A stretch of DNA of 64,000 nt from Tritonibacter horizontis (GTDB lineage Bacteria > Pseudomonadota > Alphaproteobacteria > Rhodobacterales > Rhodobacteraceae). Below, one piece after another: positions 16,599 to 25,159 of this stretch. The translations under genes and the position numbers were made by a program. The notes beneath the pieces are model-generated. The model saw nothing but the letters and a program-made list of their open reading frames with translations, had not been told where the DNA came from and ran no database searches. The stretch is taken from the NCBI RefSeq assembly GCF_001518015.1, contig NZ_LPUY01000012.1:1-64000 (forward strand). The letters are read 5' to 3'. Each line of letters begins with the position of its first letter. Position 1 is the first letter of the stretch.

Positions 16599-16692
16599 GC
16601 GGATCGACAAGCGAATTCCGGTCGTCGATCCGCTGTTGAAACTGGTCCGACCGGGTCAGGAAACGCCTGCCCCGCGCCCACCGCGCGCGGGG
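16599..16692 (+). terminator. Two stem-loops ending the alcohol dehydrogenase operon
   Basis: GCGGATCGAC (16599-16608) pairs with GTCGATCCGC (16624-16633), a 10-bp stem starting two bases after the cupin stop. A second hairpin pairs CCCCGCGC (16670-16677) with GCGCGGGG (16685-16692). No long T-run follows either. Together they probably separate this operon from the next one. Confidence 0.6.
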
Positions 16693-16722
16693 TGAGCGGC
16701 CGTGTCTGAGACAGAGGCCAAG

Positions 16723-16739
16723 TATCTGATTTGTTGATA
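16723..16739. promoter_or_regulatory. TATC-N9-GATA element upstream of the Gfo/Idh operon
   Basis: TATCTGATTTGTTGATA sits 118 bases before the Gfo/Idh start at 16858. The same 17-mer with one change (TATCTGATTTCTTGATA) recurs at 39643-39659. The inverted TATC/GATA ends and the T-N11-A spacing fit a LysR-type site. No regulator gene is adjacent here, so the binder is unknown; the LysR at 39736 is a candidate. Confidence 0.5.
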
Positions 16740-16857
16740 TACTTCATCGTTTTAGATCAATTGATTTGGCGATCAGACGCACGCTAGGCTTTGGGGGAAC
16801 AACAGGTTCGACACGCGTCTGGTTGGCGCGGAGCGGGACGCGAAAAAGGGAAAATCA

Positions 16858-17871
16858 ATGGCATCCAGAGGCTTCAAAGTCGCCGTGGCCGGGTTCGGCT
16901 GGTGGGGCAAGCATATTGCGACACGCTTGCAGGATCATCCGTGGCTCAGCATTGCCGGGATTATCGAACCCGCGACGGCGAACCATCCGGGCATCGTCGC
17001 CATGGGGCTTGAGCCATGGGCGGATTTTGACGTGGCCCTTGCCCGTGATGACATCGATGCGGTTATTCTGACGACGCCAAATACCCTGCATGAGGAACAG
17101 ATCTGCCTGGTTGCCGCCGCCGGAAAACATGTGTTCTGCGAAAAGCCGCTGGGGCTGACCGCCGAGAGTGCGCGCCGTTCGGTCCAGGCCTGTGAAGCCG
17201 CCGGCGTTCAGCTGGGCATTGGCCACGAACGGCGTTTTGAACCTGCGATGCAATTGCTGCGCCAGCAGTTGGAGGCCGGTGTGCTTGGCACTGTCATGCA
17301 TGCCGAAGCGGCCTTTAGCCACGACAAATTGATCGGTGTTCCGGCCAATGATTGGCGCACCCGTAAAGATGTTTGCCCGGCGGCCGGCATGACCGCGATG
17401 GGGATTCACCTGTCGGATCTGATGATTTCCTTCTTTGGCCCGGTCGAAAGCCTGCATGCCTTTACCGCTGATCGCTCTTTGGGCTGGGAAACCGGCGATG
17501 TGGTCACTGTGCAGATGAAATTCGAGGCCGGAATGACGGCGACCTTCAGCGCCGTTCTGCACACGCCGCATTTCATTCGCATGCATGTGTTTGGCACAGA
17601 GCAATGGACCGAAGTGCTCAATGACAGCCACCCCGACACGCCGGATGGCAAGGTGCGGGTCCTGAGCGCGCGCAGCGGGGAAGATGTGGTCCAGCAAAGT
17701 TTTGATTGGGAAGACAGCGTGACCGCCAATCTGGAGGCCTTTGCCCGCGCGGCCATGGGGGAGGCCCCATATCCATTTACCCTTCGCGAAATGGTGCACA
17801 ATATAGAAGTCCTGGAGGCAATCGCGCGCTCCTCTGACACCGGGCAAACCGTAAGGCTGCGCGACATCTGA
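16858..17871 (+). CDS. Gfo/Idh/MocA family NAD(P)-dependent oxidoreductase
   Basis: A 337-residue two-domain oxidoreductase acting on sugars, inositols or similar polyols. The N-terminal Rossmann domain has VAGFGWWGKH near residues 9-19. The EKP signature (FCEKPLGLT, near residue 95) carries the catalytic Lys. The C-terminal domain includes GMTAMGIHLSDLMI, with the usual catalytic-area His. It is the first gene of a plus-strand run with a GST, a redoxin and TRAP system 2. The upstream 260 bp hold the preceding terminators and the putative regulatory element at 16723. Confidence 0.92.
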   Translation: MASRGFKVAVAGFGWWGKHIATRLQDHPWLSIAGIIEPATANHPGIVAMGLEPWADFDVALARDDIDAVILTTPNTLHEEQICLVAAAGKHVFCEKPLGLTAESARRSVQACEAAGVQLGIGHERRFEPAMQLLRQQLEAGVLGTVMHAEAAFSHDKLIGVPANDWRTRKDVCPAAGMTAMGIHLSDLMISFFGPVESLHAFTADRSLGWETGDVVTVQMKFEAGMTATFSAVLHTPHFIRMHVFGTEQWTEVLNDSHPDTPDGKVRVLSARSGEDVVQQSFDWEDSVTANLEAFARAAMGEAPYPFTLREMVHNIEVLEAIARSSDTGQTVRLRDI

Positions 17872-17910
17872 GCCCTTGCCAAACGCCCCTCAAACCCAAG
17901 GACACCCGAT

Positions 17911-18549
17911 ATGAAGCTCTACGGAAGAAAGACCTCGATCAATGTCCAGAAAGTGCGCTGGCTGCTGGAAGAGCTGGGTATGGCACATGAATTGCAGGAA
18001 CTTGGCGGGGCGTTTGGAGGGCTGGATACAGCGGAATTTGCCGCCCTCAATCCCAACAAGCTGGTGCCGGTGCTCGTGGATGGCGATCTGGTCCTCTGGG
18101 AGTCCAATGCTATTCTGCGCTATCTCGCACGGCACCATTCGAAGGGCGCTGTCGAAGGCAGATCTGCGGCCGAGATCGCGCAGGCCGACATGTGGATGGA
18201 ATGGTTTCAAAGCACCGCCTTTGCCCCGCTGACGGCCGTGTTCTACCAGACTGTGCGCCTGCCGCGTGCCGACCGGGATCCGGGCACCTGCGCGGCGGCA
18301 GTACAGCGGTTGAACAGCGCCTATCAGCTATTGGATCAGCAGCTGGAAGGACGCGATTTTCTGGTCGCAGAGCGGCTGACGCTTGGCGATATCGTCGTGG
18401 GGTCCAGCCTGTATCGCTATTTCACCATGGCCTTCGACCGCCCGGCCCTGCCTGCGCTTGAGGCCTATTACGACCGATTGCAACAGCGACCCGCCTATGT
18501 CGAGGGGGTCATGGTGTCCTACGAGAGCCTGCGCGCAAAGGAGAGCTGA
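17911..18549 (+). CDS. Glutathione S-transferase family protein
   Basis: A 212-residue protein with an N-terminal thioredoxin-like domain (MKLYGRKTSINVQKVRWLLE, with the VP...ESNAI region near residues 50-70) and a helical C-terminal domain. The family conjugates or reduces substrates with glutathione. The signature LVPVLVDGDLVLWESNAILR contains the cis-Pro and the Glu-Ser that bind the gamma-glutamyl group. It lies 39 bases after the Gfo/Idh gene and immediately before a redoxin, suggesting a thiol-dependent step or detoxification in the same pathway. Confidence 0.9.
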   Translation: MKLYGRKTSINVQKVRWLLEELGMAHELQELGGAFGGLDTAEFAALNPNKLVPVLVDGDLVLWESNAILRYLARHHSKGAVEGRSAAEIAQADMWMEWFQSTAFAPLTAVFYQTVRLPRADRDPGTCAAAVQRLNSAYQLLDQQLEGRDFLVAERLTLGDIVVGSSLYRYFTMAFDRPALPALEAYYDRLQQRPAYVEGVMVSYESLRAKES

Positions 18550-18552
18550 GCC

Positions 18553-19077
18553 ATGTCGCACAAACTGATGCCTGACCGTCCCGCGCCGCAGATGTCATTG
18601 CCGCTTGTTGGCGGTGGCCGGTTTGACCTGGCGACCGAGACCCCAGACGCCTTTACGATGATCGTTGTTTATCGCGGCCACCACTGCCCTGTGTGCAAGG
18701 CCTATCTGACCCAATTGTCCGGTTTGCTGGAGCAGTACGAGGCGGCGGGTTTCAGCGTTGTTGCGGTTTCTATGAACGATGCCGAACTTGCCAGACGCAG
18801 CCAGCAGGACTGGGCGCTGGGGCAGCTGCGCATCGCCTATGACCTGACACCAGAGATGGCCCGCGACTGGGGGTTATGGATCTCAAAAGCGTTCAAGGAC
18901 ACCGAGCAGGAGATTTTTGCCGAACCGGGCCTGTTCTGGATCAGACCGGATGGTCGGCTCTATCTCGTTGATATTGCAAATATGCCCTGGGCCCGCCCGG
19001 ACCTGGAATTTCTGTTGTCAAAGGCGGCCTACGCCCTGGCGCAGGATTACCCGGCGCGCGGCACCTTTGCGACCTGA
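18553..19077 (+). CDS. Peroxiredoxin-like (AhpC/TSA) redoxin
   Basis: A 174-residue thioredoxin-fold protein. The active site is Cys45-Pro-Val-Cys48 in YRGHHCPVCKAYL, a CxxC arrangement of the peroxiredoxin-like family and not the classical TxxC site. It probably reduces peroxides or disulfides in the cytoplasm; no signal peptide is present. It starts three bases after the GST stop, so the two are expected to be coexpressed and may work together. Confidence 0.88.
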   Translation: MSHKLMPDRPAPQMSLPLVGGGRFDLATETPDAFTMIVVYRGHHCPVCKAYLTQLSGLLEQYEAAGFSVVAVSMNDAELARRSQQDWALGQLRIAYDLTPEMARDWGLWISKAFKDTEQEIFAEPGLFWIRPDGRLYLVDIANMPWARPDLEFLLSKAAYALAQDYPARGTFAT

Positions 19078-19184
19078 ACGCCTGCGGGAAGGTGACGTTA
19101 TTCCCGTAATTCAGACCCGCTTTCGCGTCATGGGGGGAGGACCCGGGACGCAGTAAGGCGGCTTATCGTCCTAGGGAGGAAACC

Positions 19185-20249
19185 ATGACGAAATCTCTTA
19201 TCATGGGCGCGGCATTCGCTGCGTCCAGCGTGATCGGCGTGACTGCCGCCAGTGCGGATAACATCAACCTGCGGATCGGGTCGGGCCATCCGCCCAGCGT
19301 CGTTTATGCAGGTCTTATGATCGACTTTTTTCAGGCGGAGCTGAAATCCCGCGTCGAGGCGCGGACCGACCATACGATCAATTTTGTCGAAGGCTATTCA
19401 GGATCGATCGTCAAGGTGACCGAGGTGCTCGATGGGGTGCAAGACGGGATCCTGGATATCGGCGGCATGTGTTTTTGCTTTGAATCCTCGAATTTGCCGC
19501 TGCATGCGTTCCAGGCAATGCTGCCGTTCGGGCCGATGAACCCTGAGGTTTCCCTGCAGGTCGCCCAGGAGGTCTACGAGGAAGTGCCCTATATGAACGA
19601 TGTCTTTGAGGACAAGTTCAATCAGGTGCTGTTGGCGCGGATTGCCGACGGCGGGTATAACCTCGGGACGTCGTTTGACTGGAACAATCTGTCCGATCTT
19701 CAGGGGCAGAAAATCGCCGGAGCGGGGCTGAACCTCAATTGGCTGGATTATGCCGGGGTGTTGCCGGTGCAGTCGTCGCTGGCGGATGCCTATTCGGAGA
19801 TGATGACCAATGTCTATGAAGGCTGGATCATGTTCCCGTCAGCCTGGGTCAATCTGAAGCTCCATGAGCCGGGGCCGTTTTACACGCTGACCGGGTTTGG
19901 CTCCATCACCTGGCACGGGTTGACGATGAACAAGGACAGCTTTGAGGCCTTGCCCGAAGACGTCAAACCGATCCTGTTGGAGGTTGCAGCGGAGTTCGAG
20001 GAGGAAACCGGGCGCAAGAACCGCGCAGAATATGACCGGCTTGTCGAAGAGCTGCGGGGGATGATCACGGTCAAGGAAATCGACCCGCAGGCGCGGCTGG
20101 ATTGGGCCTCGGCGCTGGCGCCCTGGCCACAGTCGCAGGCAGAAGCGCTGGATGCGCAGGGCCTGCCGGGGTCACAGGTGCTGAACTTGGCGTTGGAGCG
20201 GGCCGAGGCGCATGGCTACGCCTGGCCGGTGCGTTACGACATCAAGTGA
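19185..20249 (+). CDS. dctP: TRAP transporter periplasmic substrate-binding protein (system 2)
   Basis: A 354-residue binding protein with a signal peptide at about residues 1-24 (ending ASA). It belongs to the larger DctP branch marked by LRIGSGHPPS, GILDIGGMCFCFESSNLPLH and KIAGAGLNLNWLDYAG. The closest relative in the window is the binding protein at 46384-47463 (shared patterns C-F/V-CFE-SSN/PSN, the C-terminal GLPGSQVL, and AWPVRYDIK versus DWPVDYVLN). The substrate is unknown. It is followed by an elaborate stem-loop and then dctQ and dctM. Confidence 0.93.
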   Translation: MTKSLIMGAAFAASSVIGVTAASADNINLRIGSGHPPSVVYAGLMIDFFQAELKSRVEARTDHTINFVEGYSGSIVKVTEVLDGVQDGILDIGGMCFCFESSNLPLHAFQAMLPFGPMNPEVSLQVAQEVYEEVPYMNDVFEDKFNQVLLARIADGGYNLGTSFDWNNLSDLQGQKIAGAGLNLNWLDYAGVLPVQSSLADAYSEMMTNVYEGWIMFPSAWVNLKLHEPGPFYTLTGFGSITWHGLTMNKDSFEALPEDVKPILLEVAAEFEEETGRKNRAEYDRLVEELRGMITVKEIDPQARLDWASALAPWPQSQAEALDAQGLPGSQVLNLALERAEAHGYAWPVRYDIK

Positions 20250-20255
20250 CTGTTG

Positions 20256-20322
20256 CCAGATGACCGGGGGGGCGGCGGAGTGGGCCGCCCCGCCGGCACC
20301 CTCCATCCACGTTCATCTGGAG
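20256..20322 (+). promoter_or_regulatory. Nested stem-loop covering the dctQ ribosome binding site
   Basis: An inner hairpin pairs GGGGCGGC (20269-20276) with GCCGCCCC (20284-20291). An outer stem pairs CCAGATGA (20256-20263) with TCATCTGG (20313-20320). The outer right arm overlaps the TCTGGAG Shine-Dalgarno (20317-20322) that serves the dctQ ATG at 20328. The structure could lower dctQ translation relative to dctP. This is a reading of base pairing only. Confidence 0.55.
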
Positions 20323-20327
20323 ATGTC

Positions 20328-20846
20328 ATGTTACTTATACGCCTGTCCGACGGGTTGACCCGGAGCCTAATGGTGCTGGGCGCGATCTGGGCCTTTGCCC
20401 TGTGTTTCCTGATCCTTGCGGACATCATATTTCGCGCGCTTGGCACGCCGTTGTCAGGCACCAAGGAACTGGTCGCCAATTCGGTGGTGATCATCGTGTT
20501 CATGCAGATCGGTTTTGCCGTGCGCAGCGGGTCGATGCTGCGCGCCACCTTTCTGGTCGACATGCTGCCGCCACGCCTGCAGCGGCTGCTGTTTATTCTC
20601 TGCCTTGTGGCTGGGGCCGGGATCTTTTTCTTCCTGCTGCATGCGGCCATCACCCCGGCGCTGCGGTCCTTTGCCAATGGCGAATTTGACGGCGAAGGCG
20701 CCTTGCGGGTGCCGGTCTGGCCGGCCCGCTTTGCCATCCTGTTCGGGGCGGGGTTGGCCGGGGTGAATTACCTCATCCTGTTGCTGGCCGAGCTCCTGGG
20801 TCTGCGTCTTGGAAATCTTACGCTTTGGGGGGGCTTCGATGTTTGA
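20328..20846 (+). CDS. dctQ: TRAP transporter small membrane subunit (system 2)
   Basis: A 172-residue DctQ subunit with four membrane helices. The family features GTPLSGTKELVANSVVIIVF and FAVRSGSMLRATFLVD mark helix 2 and its loop. The ATG at 20328 has TGGAG six bases upstream; the open frame continues further up but has no better site. It ends inside dctM (8-base overlap), showing tight coupling. It closely resembles the subunit at 47647-48171, including the EGEGALRVPVWPARF versus EGEGAMRIYTWPVRF pattern before the last helix. Confidence 0.92.
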   Translation: MLLIRLSDGLTRSLMVLGAIWAFALCFLILADIIFRALGTPLSGTKELVANSVVIIVFMQIGFAVRSGSMLRATFLVDMLPPRLQRLLFILCLVAGAGIFFFLLHAAITPALRSFANGEFDGEGALRVPVWPARFAILFGAGLAGVNYLILLLAELLGLRLGNLTLWGGFDV

Positions 20847-22206
20847 CTATACCACCGCGACCCTGGTGATCACGTTGTTGATCAGTCTGGTTTTGCTGGG
20901 CTTTCACGTGGCTGTCGCGCTGGCGGTCACCAGCGCGGTCGGGCTTTATCTTGCCACCGGAAGCCTGCGGATCACCCAGGCGGTGCTGGCGTCGACCTCG
21001 GCAGAGGCGCTGCGCAGTTTTACCTTTGCGGTGATCCCGCTGTTCATGCTGATGGGCGAGTTCATGGGGCGATCAGGTGTCATCACCGACATCTATATCG
21101 GCATCAACAAGGGGCTGCGGCGGGTGCCGGCGCGGCTTGCGATTGCGACGGTGCTGGGCAACACGGTGTTTTCCTTTGTGACCGGTGTTTCCATCGCGTC
21201 GGCGGCCGCGTTTTCCCGCATCGCCTACCCGGAAATGCGGGCCCATGGCTATGATCGCGGGTTTGCGCTTGGGGCCATTGCGGGGTCCAGTTGCCTTGGC
21301 ATGTTGATCCCGCCGTCGGTGCTGATGATCGTCTGGGGTATTCTGACGGAGCAGAGCATTGGCCGATTGTTTCTGGCCGGGGTGGCCCCTGGTGTTCTTC
21401 TGGCGACGCTCTTTGTGATTTACATCATGGCCGCGGCCCTGCTGCGCCCGGCGCTGGTTGGCGAGGGGAAGAGTGAGGGATCGCAGAGCCAGCCTGCGCC
21501 AGATGATCCTCTTTCTGCTGTCGAGGACACGGCGACCAAACCGCTGCCCCCGATGCAGCTGTTGGGGGCGGCCGTGGGTCTCTTTGGTATCGTGGCGTCG
21601 ATCCTGGGGGGTATCTGGATGGGATTGTTCACCCCGACCGAAGGGGCGGGGGCCGGGGCGGCATTGGCCCTGGGTCTGGCGATCCTGCGGGGCATGCGCT
21701 GGCATGGCTTTGTCGCGGCGATTTTCTCGGTGGGGCGGATTGCGGCACCGATCATGATCCTGCTGCTTGCGGCGGCGCTGTATTCGCGCACGCTGGCGAT
21801 GACGGGTGTCACCACGGCCATTCGCGAAACCATCGTGGAGTCCGGCCTCTCGCCCTATATGGTTCTGGCCGCCATTGTCCTGGTCTGGTTCCTGCTGGGC
21901 ATGATCATCGATTCCATTTCGATCATGCTGCTGACGGTGCCAATCGTAGAGCCGGTCGCCATGGCCTTTGGTTTTGACCAGCTGAGCTTTGCCATTGTTG
22001 GCATCATCGCCATCGAGGCGGGATTGCTGACGCCGCCCTTTGGCCTGCTGGTCTATACGGTCAAGGCGGCAATCAACGACCCGGACGTGGGCATTCAGCA
22101 TATCTTTCTGGCCTCGGTGCCCTACTGGCTGGTGATGTTGATTGTGGTGCTGTTGTTGATCGGCTTTCCCCAAATCGCGAATTTCTTTCCCAACCTCTTG
22201 ATGTAA
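20839..22206 (+). CDS. dctM: TRAP transporter large membrane subunit (system 2)
   Basis: A 455-residue DctM channel subunit with about twelve membrane segments. Signatures include FVTGVSIASAAAFSRIAYPE, GMLIPPSVLMIVWGILTEQS, FTPTEGAGAGAALALG and the C-terminal GLLTPPFGLLVYT. A hydrophilic insert of about 40 residues (near 210-250) lies between two helices and is the most variable part compared with the paralogue at 48168-49484. The start at 20839 overlaps dctQ. Confidence 0.94.
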   Translation: MFDYTTATLVITLLISLVLLGFHVAVALAVTSAVGLYLATGSLRITQAVLASTSAEALRSFTFAVIPLFMLMGEFMGRSGVITDIYIGINKGLRRVPARLAIATVLGNTVFSFVTGVSIASAAAFSRIAYPEMRAHGYDRGFALGAIAGSSCLGMLIPPSVLMIVWGILTEQSIGRLFLAGVAPGVLLATLFVIYIMAAALLRPALVGEGKSEGSQSQPAPDDPLSAVEDTATKPLPPMQLLGAAVGLFGIVASILGGIWMGLFTPTEGAGAGAALALGLAILRGMRWHGFVAAIFSVGRIAAPIMILLLAAALYSRTLAMTGVTTAIRETIVESGLSPYMVLAAIVLVWFLLGMIIDSISIMLLTVPIVEPVAMAFGFDQLSFAIVGIIAIEAGLLTPPFGLLVYTVKAAINDPDVGIQHIFLASVPYWLVMLIVVLLLIGFPQIANFFPNLLM

Positions 22207-22219
22207 AAGGAGCCTTCTT

Positions 22220-22525
22220 ATGCCTGCATATTGGCTTGCACGCTCGGTGATCAACGATCCCGTCGCCTACAAACGATACACGGACCAAGTCCCGGATATC
22301 ATCACCCGCCACGGCGGCAAGGTCCTGGCGCGGGGTGGAAAATTTCAGGTCATGGAAGGGCCGGAAAAATTCAAACGGTTCGTTGTCATTGAATTTCCCG
22401 ATTTTGACAGCGGCGTGCGGTGTTTTCAATCGGAGGAATACAATGAGGCGGCGCGCCATCGTCGCGAAAACGGCGCGGGTGAGGTCGAGACTGTCGTCCT
22501 CGAAGCGGGGGAGTTCACACAGTGA
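22220..22525 (+). CDS. DUF1330 family protein
   Basis: A 101-residue protein matching the DUF1330 dimeric alpha-beta barrel pattern: MPAYWLARSVINDPVAYKRY at the start, then HGGKVLARGG and RFVVIEFPDF, then SEEYNEAARHR. The biochemical role is unknown, but members are common beside TRAP and catabolic genes. It lies 13 bases after dctM and overlaps the next start by four bases, so it is an integral operon member. Confidence 0.9.
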   Translation: MPAYWLARSVINDPVAYKRYTDQVPDIITRHGGKVLARGGKFQVMEGPEKFKRFVVIEFPDFDSGVRCFQSEEYNEAARHRRENGAGEVETVVLEAGEFTQ

Positions 22526-23529
22526 CGGTCACAGAACACACCGATGAAACGATGCGGGTCACCTTGCATGCCCAGGGGAAGGCCGAGGTGATGCAGCTTG
22601 GCCGGGCCCCCCTCCCGGCTCCGGGGCCGGGTGAGTTGCAGATCGTGCAGGATGCCATTGGCCTGAATTACATGGACGTCTATCAGCGCTCCGGCGCGTA
22701 TGAGCTGACATTGCCCAGCCCCTTGGGCCTGGAAGGCGCAGGGCGGGTGATCGCCCTTGGAGCCGGGGTGACGGAATTCACGATCGGGGATCGCGTGGCC
22801 TATGGTCCGGTGCTGGGCGCCTATGCGAAATGCCGCAACCTGCCTGCGGCGCGAGCGGTCAGACTTCCTGATGCGATTGATGCCCGCACTGCCGCTGCGG
22901 TGTTGATGAAAGGCACCACCGTGCACTATCTGCTGACCCGGACCTACAAGGTGCAACCGGGCGATGATGTGCTGTTCTGGGCGGCCTCTGGCGGGGTTGG
23001 TCAGTTGGCGGGGCAATGGGGCCATGCACTTGGGGCGCGGATGATCGGGGTGACAGCCGGCGCGGAAAACTGCGCGCGGTTGCGCGACGTGGGCTATGCG
23101 CATGCCATCGACCGGACGACCGAGGATGTGGTGGCCCGGGTGCGCGAGATCACCGATGGCAGGGGCGTGCAGGTCGTCTATGACAGTGTCGGGCGGGCCA
23201 GTTTCGAGGCCTCGTTGCGCAGCCTTGGGCGGTACGGCATGTTCGTGTCTTTCGGGGCCACAACCGGCGAGGCGCCGGCCGTCACCCCAAGCCAGTTGCA
23301 GCACAATGGATCGCTCTATTTCACGCGTCCGACTTTGGCGGATTACATCGCAGAGCGCGCCGATCTGGTTGCCGCCGCCGATGCGGTTTTTGGCATGGTC
23401 GCGTGCGGGGCTGTTTCGGTGAATATCGACCAGGTCTACGCTTTGTCCGATGTTGTGCAGGCGCATCGCGATCTGGAAGCGGGCCGCAACACCGGATCGA
23501 GCCTGTTGCTGCCAGGCGGCACGGCATGA
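22522..23529 (+). CDS. Quinone oxidoreductase-like NADPH-dependent MDR enzyme
   Basis: A 335-residue zinc-free medium-chain reductase of the quinone oxidoreductase (QOR) type. GroES-like residues are at about 15-130, with NYMDVYQRSGAY, and the nucleotide-binding motif is AASGGVGQLAGQW near 155-168. No zinc-binding Cys lobe is present. It could reduce an enone or quinone intermediate. The GTG at 22522 has GGGGGAG eight bases upstream and gives a four-base overlap with DUF1330; an internal ATG at 22552 is the alternative. Confidence 0.88.
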   Translation: MTVTEHTDETMRVTLHAQGKAEVMQLGRAPLPAPGPGELQIVQDAIGLNYMDVYQRSGAYELTLPSPLGLEGAGRVIALGAGVTEFTIGDRVAYGPVLGAYAKCRNLPAARAVRLPDAIDARTAAAVLMKGTTVHYLLTRTYKVQPGDDVLFWAASGGVGQLAGQWGHALGARMIGVTAGAENCARLRDVGYAHAIDRTTEDVVARVREITDGRGVQVVYDSVGRASFEASLRSLGRYGMFVSFGATTGEAPAVTPSQLQHNGSLYFTRPTLADYIAERADLVAAADAVFGMVACGAVSVNIDQVYALSDVVQAHRDLEAGRNTGSSLLLPGGTA

Positions 23530-24392
23530 GCACGGGCGCAATTGGCAACGTCGGCGTGATTGGGCTGGGCATCATGGGATCGGCCTATGCCGCCAATCTG
23601 ATCAGATCCGGCTTCGCGGTGCAGGGGGCCGATCCCTCTGCCAGCGCACGCGAGGCGGTGTCGGGATTGGGCGTGACCACCTATTCCGCGCCGGGACCGT
23701 GGTTGGCCGCCTGTGATGCCGTGATCCTGTCGCTGTCCCGGCCCGACGTGTTGCGCGCGGTGGGTGCGGATCTGGAACGGCTGCTGCGCGCCGGACAAAT
23801 CGTGGTGGAGACCGGGACATTTGCCCTGGCGGACAAGCTGGCCCTGCGGGACCGGTTGGCGGTTGCGGGGATCACCGTGTTGGATTGTCCTGTCAGCGGC
23901 ACCGGGAGCCAGGCCAAGTCCGGGGATCTGGTGATGATGGCCTCGGGAGAGGACGCGGCGCTGGAGGCCATCCTGCCGGTGCTTGAGGGGTTCACCCGGC
24001 TGGTGCAGCGGGTCGGCCCCTTTGGGACCGGCATCCGCATGAAGTTGATGGCAAACCACGCGGTGGCGGTGCACAATGCGGCGGCGGCGGAAACGCTTGC
24101 CTATGCGGACGCGTTGGGGCTGGACCGGGAGGCGGTTTATCGACTTCTCAGCACCGGGGCAGGGCAGTCCCGCATGTCCGATTTGCGGATGCCGCTGATG
24201 ATTTCGGGCGCCTATCGGCCGGCCACGGCCACCTTGCGTATGTTCGAAAAAGATCTGGACCTGATCGAGACCGATCTTGCCAGTCGGGACCGCGCGGCGC
24301 CGTTGTTTGCGCAGGCCAGACGCCTGTATTCACAAGCCCTGGCCGATCTGCCCGACGATTTCGACACCGCCGCGATTTTTGAAACCTTCTAG
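23526..24392 (+). CDS. Beta-hydroxyacid dehydrogenase (3-hydroxyisobutyrate dehydrogenase-like)
   Basis: A 288-residue NAD(P)-dependent dehydrogenase. The Rossmann motif GLGIMG is at 13-18, the substrate loop is DCPVSGTGSQAKSGDL, and catalytic Lys173 with Asn177 lies in KLMANHAV. It reduces a semialdehyde or oxidises a 3-hydroxy acid. It is the last gene of the operon that begins at 16858: the start overlaps the previous stop (ATGA) and a terminator follows at 24398. Confidence 0.9.
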   Translation: MSTGAIGNVGVIGLGIMGSAYAANLIRSGFAVQGADPSASAREAVSGLGVTTYSAPGPWLAACDAVILSLSRPDVLRAVGADLERLLRAGQIVVETGTFALADKLALRDRLAVAGITVLDCPVSGTGSQAKSGDLVMMASGEDAALEAILPVLEGFTRLVQRVGPFGTGIRMKLMANHAVAVHNAAAAETLAYADALGLDREAVYRLLSTGAGQSRMSDLRMPLMISGAYRPATATLRMFEKDLDLIETDLASRDRAAPLFAQARRLYSQALADLPDDFDTAAIFETF

Positions 24393-24397
24393 AAACA

Positions 24398-24428
24398 CTG
24401 CGCCCGGAAGCACAGGCACCGGGCGCAG
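24398..24428. terminator. Bidirectional terminator between convergent operons
   Basis: CTGCGCCCGG (24398-24407) and CCGGGCGCAG (24419-24428) form a perfect 10-bp stem in the 43-bp gap between convergent genes ending at 24392 and 24436. An AGAAA run on the left gives the minus strand a short T-tract. Confidence 0.75.
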
Positions 24429-24435
24429 ATCGTGG

Positions 24436-25077
24436 TCAGCCTTCCGGGATTTCGTTCACTTTTTTGGGCAAATGATATCCCGATTGCACGGCCGGGCGGG
24501 CGCGCAGACGCTGATACCAACTGCGCACATTGGGAAAATCTGCAAGGTCGATCCCCTGCCAGTCGTGACGAGAAATCCAGGGCCACATGGACATGTCTGC
24601 GATCGTGTAGGTGCCGCGTCCCTCTCCGACGACGTAGTCCCGGCCCTCCAGGCGCCGGTCCAACACACCATAAAGCCGCTTTGCTTCGGTGGTGTAGCGC
24701 TCTTCGGCATAGTCCGATTTGCCTTTGTTGTACTTCACAAAGTGATGCACCTGGCCCAGCATCGGCCCCAGGCCCCCCATCTGCCACATCAGCCATTCCA
24801 CCATGTGCCAGTATTCATCGCCAGTCACCTGGAAGCGGTCATATTTCTGCGCGAGATAGAGCATGATCGCCCCGGTCTCCATCAGGTTGACCCCGGTTTC
24901 GTGGTCGACGATGGCCGGAATGCGATTGTTCGGCGCAATGGCCAGAAAATCGGGCGCGAACTGTTCCCCTTTTGAAATATCGATGGGTTTGATGGTGTAG
25001 GGCACGCCCAGCTCTTCGAGAAGAATGGATACTTTGCGGCCATTTGGCGTCGTCCAGGTGTATAGATCGATCATCAT
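24436..25077 (-). CDS. Glutathione S-transferase, YghU/Ure2p type
   Basis: A 213-residue GST. The N-terminus MMIDLYTWTTPNGRKVSILL has the TPNGRKV active-site signature of the nu-class/Ure2p-like disulfide-bond oxidoreductases. NNRIPAIVDHETGVNLMETG provides the cis-Pro and Glu-Thr that bind glutathione. The helical domain follows. These enzymes often bind two glutathiones and reduce disulfides or peroxides. It is 82 bases downstream of a hydroxyacid dehydrogenase and ends the minus-strand run. Confidence 0.9.
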   Translation of the reverse strand: MMIDLYTWTTPNGRKVSILLEELGVPYTIKPIDISKGEQFAPDFLAIAPNNRIPAIVDHETGVNLMETGAIMLYLAQKYDRFQVTGDEYWHMVEWLMWQMGGLGPMLGQVHHFVKYNKGKSDYAEERYTTEAKRLYGVLDRRLEGRDYVVGEGRGTYTIADMSMWPWISRHDWQGIDLADFPNVRSWYQRLRARPAVQSGYHLPKKVNEIPEG

Positions 25078-25159
25078 GTGTCCTGTCTGTCGTCTGCGCG
25101 AAATGCGCGGTTCGTCATGTCTGGCCAGAGGCGTCCGGTCAGACGGGGTGGAATTTGCG

